Below are positions 1 to 9,856 of a stretch of 64,000 nucleotides of DNA, in pieces. Source of the stretch: Planctomycetota bacterium (lineage in GTDB: Bacteria > Planctomycetota > UBA1135 > GCA-002686595); NCBI GenBank assembly GCA_016714045.1, contig JADJNY010000006.1, positions 394,102-458,101 of the forward strand, in the 5' to 3' direction. Every line of letters starts with the position of its first letter. Position 1 is the stretch's first letter. The notes beneath the pieces are model-generated. The model was not told the origin of the DNA. It worked only from the letters and a program-made list of their open reading frames with translations, and searched no databases. The position numbers and the translations under genes are program-made.

Positions 1-2
1 AG

Positions 3-938
3 ACGTACCTGTGGAGCGATCGCCCGCCGCACAAGCGCGAGGCGTGGCCCGCGGACGTGCCGACGGACCCCGACAACCGCGTCGTGCTCGACGCCGGCCA
101 CCGCGTCGAGTGGGGCTGGCACGTCAGCGCGTACCTCGTGACGAAGGGCGTCGCGGCGGGCGCCGCGGTGCTCGCGCCGTTCCTCGGCATGCTCGGCATC
201 GAGGGCTTCGCGCGCGACTGGCTGCCGGAGCTCGCTGCGCTCGTCTTCACGCTCGTGACGACGTTCCTGCTCGTGCACGACCTCGCGCGCCCGCAGTACT
301 TCTTCCGTCTGCTCACGCGGCCGAACACGCGGAGCTGGCTCGTCAAGGGCGGCTGGATCCTGTCCGCGTTCGGCCTGATCCTGCCCGCGATCCTCGCGCT
401 GCGCTTCCTCGGGATGCCCGAACTCGCCGACCCGCTGCGCTGGGCGAGCGCCGTGATCGGCCTCGCGGTCGCGGGCTACACCGCGTTCCTCTTCCAGCAG
501 TGCGAAGGGCGCGACCTGTGGCAGGGCAAGCTCGTGCTCCCGCACCTGCTCGTGCAAGCCGTCCTGTGCGGCGCGGTGCTCTACCTGCCGTTCGCCGACG
601 AGCCCGCTGCGTTGTCGCGCGTGCTGGGCGCCGCGCTCGTGCTGCACCTCGTCGTGATGCTCGCGGAGCAGCGCAAGAAGCACTTCCGCACGGAGAACGA
701 GCGCCAGGCGACGGGCTTCCTCTCCGTCGTCGGCTGGGGCCCGTTCCGTAGTGCGTACCTCGCCGCAAAGGTGATCGGATGCGCGCTGCCCGCGGTGCTC
801 GTGCTCGCGGCCGGCTTCGCGGCGCCCGCGACGGGTGCCTCCGCGCTGCTCGCCACGGCGGGCGCGTGCGCGCTCTTCGGTCTGTACCTGTTCGAGCACA
901 GCTTCGTGCGCGCGGGGCAGCTGCCGCCGCTCTCCTGA
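3..938 (+). CDS. nrfD: NrfD-family (polysulfide reductase-type) membrane subunit, 5' end outside window
   Basis: The reading frame is open to the left edge, so the start lies outside; an in-frame GTG at 57 is probably internal. About eight hydrophobic helices cover most of the protein, with the order and short loops typical of NrfD/PsrC/DmsC quinone-interacting anchors of molybdenum oxidoreductases. The extreme C-terminus reads FVRAGQLPPLS. The polar stretch before the first helix (LWSDRPPHKREAWP) could be the end of a fused ferredoxin-like domain, which cannot be checked here. A molybdopterin oxidoreductase lies downstream at 5587-8370 on the same strand, so the two probably belong to one membrane redox complex whose genes were separated. 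Family assignment rests on topology and sequence feel, not on a catalytic residue. Confidence 0.75.
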   Translation, partial: TYLWSDRPPHKREAWPADVPTDPDNRVVLDAGHRVEWGWHVSAYLVTKGVAAGAAVLAPFLGMLGIEGFARDWLPELAALVFTLVTTFLLVHDLARPQYFFRLLTRPNTRSWLVKGGWILSAFGLILPAILALRFLGMPELADPLRWASAVIGLAVAGYTAFLFQQCEGRDLWQGKLVLPHLLVQAVLCGAVLYLPFADEPAALSRVLGAALVLHLVVMLAEQRKKHFRTENERQATGFLSVVGWGPFRSAYLAAKVIGCALPAVLVLAAGFAAPATGASALLATAGACALFGLYLFEHSFVRAGQLPPLS

Positions 939-983
939 GAGCCCGCGCTCGTCCGGCCATCGAGCCGCGAGCGCGCCTCGCTC

Positions 984-999
984 CCCGGCCCTTGCCGGG
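984..999 (+). terminator. Hairpin after the NrfD gene
   Basis: CCCGGC at 984-989 and GCCGGG at 994-999 are perfectly complementary around a CCTT loop, 46 bases past the stop codon. No T-run follows, so this is only a candidate terminator or mRNA-stabilising hairpin. Confidence 0.35.
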
Positions 1000-1141
1000 C
1001 CTCAGGCAACAGGTCCACCGAGCTCCCCCTCGCGGATTTCGGAGGTGACTGCAACGATCAGAGTGGAGGAAACGAGTACGGGCCCAACGCCCGTTCCCCA
1101 GGCCGCACAGCCCATCGGCCTCTCGCACCCATCGCATCCGC

Positions 1142-3905
1142 ATGTCCCCCTCGCTCGCCACCCGCTCTCGACGCCTCGCCTTCTTCCTCGGCGTGTTCGC
1201 CCTCGCGTTCGCCGCGCGCGCGAGCGCGCAGTGCGCCGCCTTCTCGCCCGGGTTCGGCCCGCGCGGCGTGAACGGGTCCGTGACCGCCGCGGTCGAATGG
1301 AACGACGGCTCCGGGAGCGGTCCGTGCCTCTTCGTGACCGGCTCGTTCACGAGCGCGGGCGACGAGCTCGCGTCGAACATCGCGAAGTGGGACGGCGAGC
1401 GTTGGACGCCGCTCGGGATCGGACTCAGCGGGTCGGGGCGCGCGCTCGCCGTCCACGACGACGGCACGGGGGCGAAGCTCTACGTCGGCGGCGACTTCCG
1501 CTTCGCGGGCGGCGTGCTCGTCGACAAGATCGCCTGCTGGGACGGTGTGAACTGGTCGGCGGTCGGCGGACTGGGCTTCAACGGCTCGGTGGGTGCGCTC
1601 GAGGTGTACGACGCCGGGAGCGGGCCCGAGCTCTACGCCGGCGGCCAGTTCAACGTGCAGGTCGTGACGCAGCTCCAGCTCAACGGGCTCGCGCGCCTCT
1701 CCGGAGGAGCTTGGGTGCCTGTCGGAACCGGACTCCCCTTCGGCTCGAACGTGCGCGCGCTCGAAGTCCACGACGACGGCACGGGATCGAAGCTGTGGAT
1801 CGGTGGCACGCTCGGCGCGAGCAACCTGCAGACGTGGAACGGGAGCGCGATCGCGAGCCCTGGGTTCAGCACGGACTCCTTCGTGACGACGCTCGTCTCG
1901 CACGACGACGGCGGCGGCCCCGCGCTGTTCCTCGGCGGGCAATTCACGACAGCGGGCGGACAGCCCGCGAACCACGTCGCGCGCTGGCGCGGCGGGAGCA
2001 TCGCGACGCTCGGCGCGGGACTCGATCAACTGCCGTGGACGCTCGCGAGCTTCGACGACGGCACGGGAAGCGCGCTCTACGCGGGCGGCAGCTTCCAGAC
2101 GGCCGGCGGCGCGCCCGCGCCGTGGCTCGCGCGCTGGAATGGAGCGAGTTGGTCGCCGCTCGGGGCGGGCGTCGACTCGGCCGTGTGCGCGTTCGCCGTG
2201 CACGACGACGGGAGCGGAACCGCGCTCTTCGTCGGCGGCAGCTTCCACACGGCCGGCGACGTCGGCGCGGTCGGTCTCACGCGCTGGCGGAGCGGCACGT
2301 GGTCGAACGTCGGCACGAGCCAGGGCCTCGACGGCTTCGTCGATGCGGTCGAGACCTTCGACGACGGCAGCGGGAGCGCGCTCTACGTCGGCGGTCCCTT
2401 GAAGTCCGCGGGCGGCGTGCTCGGCACGCTCTTCCGCTGGAACGGGACGGCGTGGACCGCGCTGCGGAACGAGCCCGGCTGGCGCACGCTCGACTTCGCG
2501 GTCGCCGACCTCGGCGGCGGCCCCGAGCTCTATGCCGCGGAGAACAAGATCAACGGTTTCGAGTTCCGCCTCCTGCGCTGGGACGGAGCGACCTGGATCG
2601 TCGAGCATCATCAGGTCAGCGCGTCCTGCTCGACGCTCGAGCCGTGGGTCGATGGCCTCGGCGCGAGCCTCGCGGTCGGCGGGCTTTTCTCGAACCTCGC
2701 GGGCGTCCCCGGCACGTCCGCGGTCGCGCGCTGGAACGGCACGACGTGGAGCGCGTTCGGGAGCGGACTCCCGGGCACGCTCACGAACGTGCCCGCGCTC
2801 CCGCGCGTTCGACGACGGCTCGGGAACGGCGCTGTTCGCCGCCGTGACTCCGATCACGGCGACGGGCACGTTCGTCGACGAGCGCATCGTGCGCTGGGAC
2901 GGATCGACGTGGTCCGTAGCGGGCGCGGGGCTCAACTCCGCGCCCGCGACGCTCGCGACGTTCGACGACGGCTCGGGGCTCGCGCTCTACGCCGGCGGAT
3001 CGTTCACGGCGAGCGGCGCGACGCCGATCGCGCGCGTCGCGCGCTGGACCAACGCGGGCTGGGTCGCGGGCCCCGCGGGCCTCGTCACCGGCGGCGTCAA
3101 CTCCCTCGCGGCGTACGACGACGGCAGCGGGCACGGCCTCGAGCTGTACGCGAGCGGCGCGTTCACGCTCGCGAACGTCCCGGGCCTTCCGAACATCGCG
3201 CGCCTCCGCGGCGGCGCGTGGCAGACGATCACGCTCGCGTCGCCGGGCATCACGTCGATCGGCGGCGAGCTCGCGGTGTTCGACGACCAGCTCGGCCCCG
3301 GGCCCGCGCTGTACGTCTCGGGCAGCCTGAGCGCGGCCGACGGGCTGCCGTCGATGAGCCTCGCGCGCTACGCGCCGACGGGTCTCGCGGGTTGCGCGGG
3401 CGATCCGGGCGTCGCGTTCTGCTTCGGCGACGCGCTCGACACGCAGGTGACACAGGTGTGCCCGTGCGCGAACTACGGCGCGCCGCGGCACGGTTGCGCG
3501 AACAGCGCCAACGCGAACGGAGCGCTACTCGTCGCGACGGGCTCGACGGCGATCGACGTCGGCACGGGCACGGACACGGTCGTGCTCGCCAGCTCCGGCA
3601 TGCCCGCGACGGCGAGCTTGGGCTCGGTGTTCTTGCAGGGCGACGCGGAGTTCCCGGGCGGCACGGTGTTCGGCGACGGCGTGCGCTGCGTCGACGGCGC
3701 GCTCGTGCGCCTCGCGTACAAGCCCAACCTCGGCGGCGCGGCGCAGTTCCCCGAAGCGGGCAACCTGTCCTTGTCGCAGCGCGGCGGCGTCGTGCCGGGG
3801 AGCGGCGTCGCGCGCTCGTACCAGACGTACTACCGCTCCGCGTCGGCCGTGTTCTGCCCGCCCGCGACGTTCAATGTGACGAACGGCGTGCGCGTCCACT
3901 GGTAG
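1142..3905 (+). CDS. Secreted beta-propeller-like repeat protein with planctomycete C-terminal domain (frameshifted)
   Basis: A signal peptide (hydrophobic FFLGVFALAFA, then ARASAQ) starts the protein. More than ten repeats of roughly 45-60 residues follow, each with a W-x-G-x-x-W strand, a (H/F)DDGxG turn and an L(Y/F)xGGxF strand, which suggests a blade-forming extracellular propeller. The last ~170 residues form a separate Cys-rich domain (CFGDALDT, CPCANYG, a FGDGVRC strand, final TNGVRVHW), a tail seen on many secreted planctomycete proteins. The frame shifts at the C-run 2800-2802: upstream coding is in one frame and the repeats resume one base later. Removing one C gives an uninterrupted 920-residue protein. 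Function unknown; a role at the cell surface is inferred. Confidence 0.8.
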
Positions 3906-3985
3906 CGGCGCGGCGCGCGGCACACCCGAAGGGAGCGCGCTCCGAGGCGCGCAATGGCGCATTCGGACTCGACTCGGACCTCGTC

Positions 3986-4162
3986 GAGCACGACTTCGTG
4001 CGCGCGGGACGCCCGCCGCCGCTCTCCGGACGACCTCGCGCCAACGTATGGCGCGCGCCTGGAGCGCGCGGCGAATCCAGGGAAGCGACGAGGACCGATT
4101 GGCCGTGCCCGTGCTGGCGAATGCGCTCGTACCGCGCGGGTCAGCTCCCGCCGCTGTCTCGA
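3986..4162 (+). repeat. Two decayed copies of the NrfD gene's 3' end
   Basis: Positions 3986-4030 match the last 45 bases of the NrfD gene (894-938) at about 38 of 45 positions and would encode EHDFVRAGRPPPLS. Positions 4127-4162 hold a more diverged copy encoding YRAGQLPPLS in the same frame. Both lie between the beta-propeller gene and nhaA; the second overlaps the last codons of nhaA on the other strand. No start or full-length frame goes with them, so they read as remnants of duplication. The rest of 3906-4140 holds no gene I can support. Confidence 0.6.
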
Positions 4163-5460
4163 CCGCTCGTCGGCGGCGTCGGAAGCCACCGAAAAAGGCA
4201 CGCCATGCCGAGCGCCGCGGACACGGCCGAACCGGCGAGGATCCCAACCTTGGCCGCGTCGAGGAGGTCACCCTCGAGCGCAAGGCCCGCGATGAAGAGC
4301 GCCATCGTGAAGCCAATGCCGGCGAGGAAGCCGGCGCCGAGGAGCACGGTCCAGCTCACGCCGGTGGGCAGGCGGCAGAGCCCCGTGCGTACGGCGACGA
4401 AGGAGAAGACGACGATCCCGAGCGGCTTGCCGAGAATCAAGCCGATCGCGACCGCGATCGGCACCGGTTCGAACAGGCTCGCGCCCGCGAGCGACACGCC
4501 GGCGTTCGCGAGCGCGAAGACGGGCATGATCACGAACGCCACCCACGGGTGAAGCGCGTGCACGAGGTAGTCGAGCGGCGAGACGGTCTCGCGCGCCACG
4601 CGCACCGCGGCGTGCGCCTCGCGCGCCGAAGGCCCGGGTTCGTCCTGGCCGACGCACGACACCCAGCGCGAGAGCACCGAGCGACCGAGGTACGCGCGCG
4701 CCGGCGTCTGCAGCCCGAGGATCACGCCGGCAATCGTCGCGTGCACTCCTGACTCGTGAAATCCGTACCAGATCGCGGCCCCGAGCGCCGTATACACGCC
4801 GAAGCTGCGCACACCCAGACGTGCAAGGACGGCGACGAGCACGATACCCGCGAAGCCCGCTCCGAGCAGCACGAGGTCGAGATCGTCGGTGTAGCCCACC
4901 GCGATGACGAGAATCGCGCCAATGTCGTCGGCGATCGCGAGGCTCAGGAGCAGAATTCGCAGCGCCACCGGGACGCGCCGCCCCAGCACGGCCATGCACC
5001 CCACGACGAACGCGATGTCGGTCGCCATCGGGATGCCCCAGCCGTTCCGAGCAGGGCCGTCGCCCGCGAAGGCGAGGTAGAGGAGCGCCGGCGCGACCAT
5101 TCCGCCGATGGCCGCGGCGATTGGCAGCGCGGCGCGCCGGGCATCGCGGAGTTCCCCGTGGACGAGCTCTCGTTTCACTTCGAGCCCGATCACGAAGAAG
5201 AAGACAGCCATCAGGCCATCGTTGATCCAATGCTGCAGCGAATGCTGCATGCCGAAGCTCCCGACCTGAAAGCCGACCTTCGTCTTCCAGAAGGCGAGAT
5301 AGCCCTCGGCCCACGGCGAGTTCGCGAGCCCGAGAGCCGCGAGCGTGCAGGCGAGCAGGACGAAGCCACTCGAGGCCTCGACGTGCATCCAATCGGCCAC
5401 GGGTCGCGTCAGCCGGTCGATCGGTTCACGCGGGAGCGGGGCGTCGCGTTCAGGCTTCAT
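4141..5460 (-). CDS. nhaA: Na+/H+ antiporter NhaA
   Basis: A 439-residue polytopic membrane protein that exchanges Na+ for H+ across the inner membrane for pH and sodium homeostasis. It carries the paired aspartates of the transport site (SLAIADDIGAILV), the NhaA loop VFFFVIGLEVKREL, and the segment GWGIPMATDIAFVVG. The ATG at 5460 (MKPERDAPLP) was chosen because the ORF upstream of it has no family-like sequence. It is slightly longer than the E. coli protein; the extra residues are at the C-terminus, where the last codons (SGRDSGGS) lie antisense to a repeat derived from the NrfD gene. It is divergent from the molybdopterin oxidoreductase at 5587. Confidence 0.93.
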   Translation of the reverse strand: MKPERDAPLPREPIDRLTRPVADWMHVEASSGFVLLACTLAALGLANSPWAEGYLAFWKTKVGFQVGSFGMQHSLQHWINDGLMAVFFFVIGLEVKRELVHGELRDARRAALPIAAAIGGMVAPALLYLAFAGDGPARNGWGIPMATDIAFVVGCMAVLGRRVPVALRILLLSLAIADDIGAILVIAVGYTDDLDLVLLGAGFAGIVLVAVLARLGVRSFGVYTALGAAIWYGFHESGVHATIAGVILGLQTPARAYLGRSVLSRWVSCVGQDEPGPSAREAHAAVRVARETVSPLDYLVHALHPWVAFVIMPVFALANAGVSLAGASLFEPVPIAVAIGLILGKPLGIVVFSFVAVRTGLCRLPTGVSWTVLLGAGFLAGIGFTMALFIAGLALEGDLLDAAKVGILAGSAVSAALGMACLFRWLPTPPTSGRDSGGS

Positions 5461-5586
5461 GGCGGTGCCGGAAGGAGTTCCCTCGCACCCTAGCAACCGC
5501 ACGCGGCCGCCGCACGCATGGCGCACCCCAGGATCGCGCGCTCGAGGGCGCGCCACGCGCTCGTCGATCCGCTAACCTGCGCTGGC

Positions 5587-8370
5587 ATGACCCGCTCCCA
5601 CGAACCCGACGCCTGGCAAGTCACGCCGCTCGAGAACTTCCCGCCGCCCGACCAGTGGAACGACTGGGTCGAGTACGACGCGAAGGCCTGGCCGCGGAAG
5701 GTCGAGAAGCGCTACACGCTCGTTCCGACGACGTGCTTCAACTGCGAGGCGGCCTGCGGGCTCGTCGCGTACGTCGACTCGAAGTCGCTCGAGATCCGCA
5801 AGCTCGAGGGGAACCCGTTCCACCCCGGCTCGCGCGGCCGCAACTGCGCGAAGGGTCCGGCGACGATCAACCAGATCCAGGACCCCGGGCGCATCCTCTA
5901 CCCGCTTAAGCGCGTCGGTCCGCGCGGCTCGGGCAAGTTCGAGCGCACGACGTGGGACGAGGTGCTCGACGTGTTCGCGGCGAAGATCAGGAAGGCGCTC
6001 GTCGAGGACCGCCGCACCGAGGTCATGTACCACGTCGGCCGTCCAGGCCACGACGGCTACATGGACCGCGTGCTGCAGAGCTGGGGCGTCGACGGCCACA
6101 ACTCGCACACGAACGTATGCTCCGCCGCCGCGCGCCTCGGATACGCGCTGTGGAGCGGCGCGGACCGCCCGTCGCCCGACCACGAGAACGCGAAGTTCAT
6201 CCTGCTGCTCAGCTCGCACCTCGAGACGGGCCACTACTTCAACCCGCACGCGCAGCGCATCATCGACGCGAAGATGAAGGGCGCGAAGCTCGCCGCGATC
6301 GACGTGCGCCTGTCGAACACGGCGTCGATGTCGGACTACTGGCTCGCGCCGTGGCCGGGGACCGAGGCGTTCCTCTTGCTCGCGTTCGCGCACGTGATCC
6401 TCGCCGAAAAGCTCTACGACGCGAAGTTCCTCGAGGACTGGACCAACTGGCGCGATTTCCTGCGCGCGAAGCGCCCCGACCGCGCGCCGACGATGGAGCT
6501 CTTCCTCGAGGAGCTCACGCAGCACTACGCGAGCTTCACGCCCGAGGCCGCCGAGAAGGAGTGCGGCGTCGCGAAGGAGACGATCGTCGCGGTCGCGCGC
6601 GAGATCGGCAAAGCCGGCAGCGCGTTCGCGTCGCACGTGTGGCGCAACGCCGCGTCGGGCAACCTCGGCGGCTGGCAGGTCGCGCGCTGCCTGCAGTTCG
6701 TCGGCGTGCTCGTCGGCGCCGTCGGCACGCCGGGCGGCACCAACCTCAACGTCCAGAACAAGTTCGTCCCGCCGCCGTTCTTGAAGCCGCCGCCGCAGAA
6801 CGTGTGGAGCGAGCTCCTGTTCCCGCCGGAGTGGCCGCTCGCGCACCACGAGCTCAGCTACCTGCTCCCCCACTTGATCCAGGACGGTCGCGGCAAGCTC
6901 GCGGCCTACTTCACGCGCGTCTACAACCCCGTCTGGACGAACCCCGACGGCATGGTGTGGGAGCAGGTGCTGCGCGACGAGACGAAGATCGAGCTGCACG
7001 CCGCGCTCACGCCGACGTGGAACGAGACCGCGCAGTACGCCGACTACGTGCTGCCGATGGGCCACGGCGCCGAGCGTCACGACCTGATGAGTCAGGAAAC
7101 GCACGCGGCGAAGTGGATCAGCTTCCGCCAGCCGGTGCAGCGCGTCCTGCGCGAACGTCGCGGCGAGAAGATCGAGTGGACGTACCAGTCGAACCCCGGC
7201 GAGGTCTGGGAAGAGGACGAGTTCTGGATCGCGCTTTCGTGGCGCATCGACCCGGACGGCTCGCTCGGCGTGCGCAAGTACTACGAGTCGCCGTATCGCA
7301 AGGGCGAGCGCATCACGGTCACCGAGTACTACCAGTGGATCTTCGAGAACACCGTGCCGGGCCTCCCCGATGAGGCGAAGAAGCACGGGATGACGCCGCT
7401 CGAGTACATGCAGAAGCACGGCGCGTTCCTCGTGTCGACGGACGTGTACGAGGCGCACCAGAAGAAGCTCGCGGAGAAGGAGCTCGAAGGCACCGAGCGC
7501 GACGAAGCGACGCGGACCGTGACGAAGGGCGGCAAGCCCGCCGGCGTGATCGTCGACGGCGCGGTGCGCGCGGGCTTCGCGACGCCGTCGAAGCGCTTGG
7601 AGCTCTACAGCCCGACGATGGCGGAGTGGGGCTGGCCCGAGTACGCGCTCCCCGCGTACATCGAGAGCCACATCCATCGCAAGCACCTGAAGCGCGAGCA
7701 GGGCGAGTACGCGCTCGTGCCGACGTTCCGCCTGCCGACGTTGATCCACACGCGCTCGGGCAACGCGAAGTGGCTGTACGAGCTCTCGAACTCGAACCCG
7801 GTGTGGGTGCACCCCGAGGACGCGGACCGGCTCGAGATCGAGACCGGCGACCTCTTGCGCGTGTCGACGCGCATCGGCCACTTCGTGAACAAGGCGTGGG
7901 TCACCGAAGGCATGCGCCCCGGAGTCGTGGCGTGCAGCCACCACCTCGGCCGCTGGCGCCTCTCCGACGACATCGGCACGGACAAGTGGGCGAGCGCCTT
8001 GGTCGCGCGCGAGGAGCTCGCTCCCGGCCGCTTCCGCTTCCGCCGGCTCGAGGACATCCGGCCGTTCGCGTCGAGCGACCCCGACTCGAAGCGCGTGTGG
8101 TGGACCGACGGCGGCGTGCACCAGAACCTGACCTTCCCGGTGCAGCCGGATCCGGTGAGCGGCATGCACTGCTGGCACCAACGCGTCACCGTCGAGCCCG
8201 CGCGCGACGACGACGAATACGGCGACGTCGAGGTCGACACGAAGAAGTCGATGGAGGTCTTCCACGAGTGGCTGAAGCTCGCACGCCTCGGCCCGCGCCC
8301 CGGCAACCTGCGCCGCCCGCTGCACTTCGCCCGCGCGGTGAAGCCGACGGTGGAGGCGTACAAGCGCTGA
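5587..8370 (+). CDS. Molybdopterin-dependent oxidoreductase catalytic subunit (CISM/DMSO reductase family)
   Basis: A 927-residue protein with the N-terminal [4Fe-4S] ligands C50-x2-C53-x3-C57-x29-C87, the bis-MGD-binding body, and a C-terminal cofactor-binding domain (HTRSGNAKWLYEL and following). Cys178 in THTNVCSAAARLG sits where a Mo-ligating Cys/Ser/Sec is expected, which points to the formate dehydrogenase/polysulfide or thiosulfate reductase branch. The start at 5587 (MTRSHEPDAW) follows a noncoding-like stretch. No twin-arginine signal is visible, so the enzyme is cytoplasmic or exported with a partner not seen here. The likely membrane partner is the NrfD protein at the left edge; the expected ferredoxin subunit is not in the window. 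Substrate cannot be told from sequence alone. Confidence 0.88.
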   Translation: MTRSHEPDAWQVTPLENFPPPDQWNDWVEYDAKAWPRKVEKRYTLVPTTCFNCEAACGLVAYVDSKSLEIRKLEGNPFHPGSRGRNCAKGPATINQIQDPGRILYPLKRVGPRGSGKFERTTWDEVLDVFAAKIRKALVEDRRTEVMYHVGRPGHDGYMDRVLQSWGVDGHNSHTNVCSAAARLGYALWSGADRPSPDHENAKFILLLSSHLETGHYFNPHAQRIIDAKMKGAKLAAIDVRLSNTASMSDYWLAPWPGTEAFLLLAFAHVILAEKLYDAKFLEDWTNWRDFLRAKRPDRAPTMELFLEELTQHYASFTPEAAEKECGVAKETIVAVAREIGKAGSAFASHVWRNAASGNLGGWQVARCLQFVGVLVGAVGTPGGTNLNVQNKFVPPPFLKPPPQNVWSELLFPPEWPLAHHELSYLLPHLIQDGRGKLAAYFTRVYNPVWTNPDGMVWEQVLRDETKIELHAALTPTWNETAQYADYVLPMGHGAERHDLMSQETHAAKWISFRQPVQRVLRERRGEKIEWTYQSNPGEVWEEDEFWIALSWRIDPDGSLGVRKYYESPYRKGERITVTEYYQWIFENTVPGLPDEAKKHGMTPLEYMQKHGAFLVSTDVYEAHQKKLAEKELEGTERDEATRTVTKGGKPAGVIVDGAVRAGFATPSKRLELYSPTMAEWGWPEYALPAYIESHIHRKHLKREQGEYALVPTFRLPTLIHTRSGNAKWLYELSNSNPVWVHPEDADRLEIETGDLLRVSTRIGHFVNKAWVTEGMRPGVVACSHHLGRWRLSDDIGTDKWASALVAREELAPGRFRFRRLEDIRPFASSDPDSKRVWWTDGGVHQNLTFPVQPDPVSGMHCWHQRVTVEPARDDDEYGDVEVDTKKSMEVFHEWLKLARLGPRPGNLRRPLHFARAVKPTVEAYKR

Positions 8371-8379
8371 CGGATCGGC

Positions 8380-9276
8380 CTACTTCGCCGAGCCGGATCC
8401 GACGAGAGCCTGGGTCGCATCGCGCTGCCAATCGAGGAGCGCGTGCCACCCCTCGTCGCCGACAGCGATTCGCGGCGGCGACACACCAACTCGCCGCAGA
8501 TCCCCCGCCATCCGCCGCACCCACTCTCGCGCCTCGATCGAGCGCACCTCCGTCGGCGCGCTAGCGAGCTCCATCTCCATCCGTGTGAGCCCGACGAGCA
8601 CGCGCGCCGCGGCCGCGAAGCTCGTCCGCACCCCGGGCAGCGACCCGAACGTCGCTTCGAGCTCCGTGCGATGCCGCAGCTCGAAGTGCAGTCGGTTCCG
8701 GTGCTCGACGGACTCGACCAACCCCGCATCGCGCAGCATGTCCAACGCGTCCGCCGCGTTGCGCTTCGTGCAGGCGGCCTCTTCCGCGTAGTCGAGCGCG
8801 GTCGCGGTCCCCGGAACCTGTCCGAGCAACAGGATGCGCACGAGCTCCGCCCGCGCCGTCGGTCCGAACGCCGAGCGCAGGCGCAACCCAAGCCATCCCG
8901 CGCGCGTCGGCGTCGCCTCCGTTCGCGTGGCGCGCGGGCTCGAGAGCCTCCGGAACCGTCCGCGAGACTTCACGGGCGCCGCGGCCTCGCCGTCGAGCGC
9001 AGTGAGCCTCGGCGTCGCGATCGCGACGGGCCAGCTCGCTCGCAACCGGATCCACCGCGAGCGCGACAAGAGCGCGCGATGCTCCATGCACCAACGCTGA
9101 GCCTCTTCGACGAGGCGTGCCTCCGCGTCGAACGAGTCGGTCAGCAACATCAGCGCCTCGGGGTCGATGCACCATTCGCTGTGCCGGCGTTCCCACCCGG
9201 GCACGCCGAGCTCGGCCCATGCGCTCCACGCGAAGTCGGCGATCGACGAGGTCCGAGACCTAGTTGAGTTCTTCAA
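8380..9276 (-). CDS. Winged-helix protein of a nucleotidyltransferase pair (antitoxin-like)
   Basis: A 298-residue protein without membrane segments. Residues ~140-205 look like a winged helix-turn-helix (ARAELVRILLLG, then CTKRNAADALDMLRDAGLVE, then a beta wing). Start is TTG at 9276, supported by GGAGG six bases upstream. It overlaps the end of the nucleotidyltransferase gene by 17 bases, so the two are co-translated. Two-gene units pairing a winged-helix protein with a DUF6036/AbiEii-like nucleotidyltransferase are known or suspected toxin-antitoxin systems, the winged-helix member being regulator and antitoxin. That role is inferred here. It ends 9 bases from the convergent oxidoreductase gene. 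Confidence 0.7.
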   Translation of the reverse strand: MKNSTRSRTSSIADFAWSAWAELGVPGWERRHSEWCIDPEALMLLTDSFDAEARLVEEAQRWCMEHRALLSRSRWIRLRASWPVAIATPRLTALDGEAAAPVKSRGRFRRLSSPRATRTEATPTRAGWLGLRLRSAFGPTARAELVRILLLGQVPGTATALDYAEEAACTKRNAADALDMLRDAGLVESVEHRNRLHFELRHRTELEATFGSLPGVRTSFAAAARVLVGLTRMEMELASAPTEVRSIEAREWVRRMAGDLRRVGVSPPRIAVGDEGWHALLDWQRDATQALVGSGSAK

Positions 9277-9847
9277 GGCTCACCTCCACTCCGTGATGAC
9301 GTAGGAACGAGACGAGCACCGTGGCGAAGCCCTCCGACGGGTCCTGCGTCCGGCACCACTTGGCGGCGGCGAGCAACTCGTCCCGCGTCGGAGCGAGCGC
9401 CGCGAGATCGGACGCATGCTTGCTGCGCGGACCTTGGTCGACGGTCGCGAAGACCTTGAAGTGGATCTGGTCGTAGCGACTCGCGACGTGGAGCGCGAGT
9501 CCGCCGAAGCGCAGCGGGTGACAGCGCTCGAGGAAGCCCTCGGGCAGACCGAAGTCGACCAACGCGCTGGGACCGGGGTTCAGCCAGCCCGCGGGGAGGT
9601 CCAACTCCTCGCCGACGGCCCTTGCGGCCGCTTCGAGTTCCGGCGGGAGCTCGGTGAGCTTCACGACGCGGTCCCCGGTCACGGCGCCGACGATGTCGAC
9701 GTCCTTCGTCGTGCGTCGAACGACCTCGAGGAGCAGCAGACCGGATCCGCCGATGACCGCCAGGTCGAATCGCCGTCCACGTCGCTCCAAGAGCGCGCCC
9801 AGGACTTGGAAAGCGCGCTGGAGACCGGTTTCGTCGAGGGGCTGCAT
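9260..9847 (-). CDS. Nucleotidyltransferase (DUF6036/AbiEii-like), probable toxin-like partner
   Basis: About 195 residues with the hallmark of the polymerase-beta-type nucleotidyltransferase fold: a GGS turn (VIGGSGLLLLE) followed about 14 residues later by KDVDIVG, giving the two metal-binding acidic residues. Such enzymes transfer a nucleotide to RNA or protein and often act as toxins. I prefer the ATG at 9847 (MQPLDETGLQRAF), which puts the first helix just before the GGS turn; ATGs at 9871 and 9880 are in frame and possible, and none has a clear Shine-Dalgarno. It is first in a two-gene operon with the winged-helix gene. An AT-rich inverted repeat lies directly upstream. Confidence 0.72.
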   Translation of the reverse strand: MQPLDETGLQRAFQVLGALLERRGRRFDLAVIGGSGLLLLEVVRRTTKDVDIVGAVTGDRVVKLTELPPELEAAARAVGEELDLPAGWLNPGPSALVDFGLPEGFLERCHPLRFGGLALHVASRYDQIHFKVFATVDQGPRSKHASDLAALAPTRDELLAAAKWCRTQDPSEGFATVLVSFLRHHGVEVSLEELN

Positions 9848-9856
9848 TCGATGGGA

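Noticed and set aside
5572..8325. 917-residue open frame antisense to the molybdopterin oxidoreductase
   Set aside because: Arg/Ala/Glu-rich low-complexity shadow of a real gene in a GC-rich genome; no motif or start signal.
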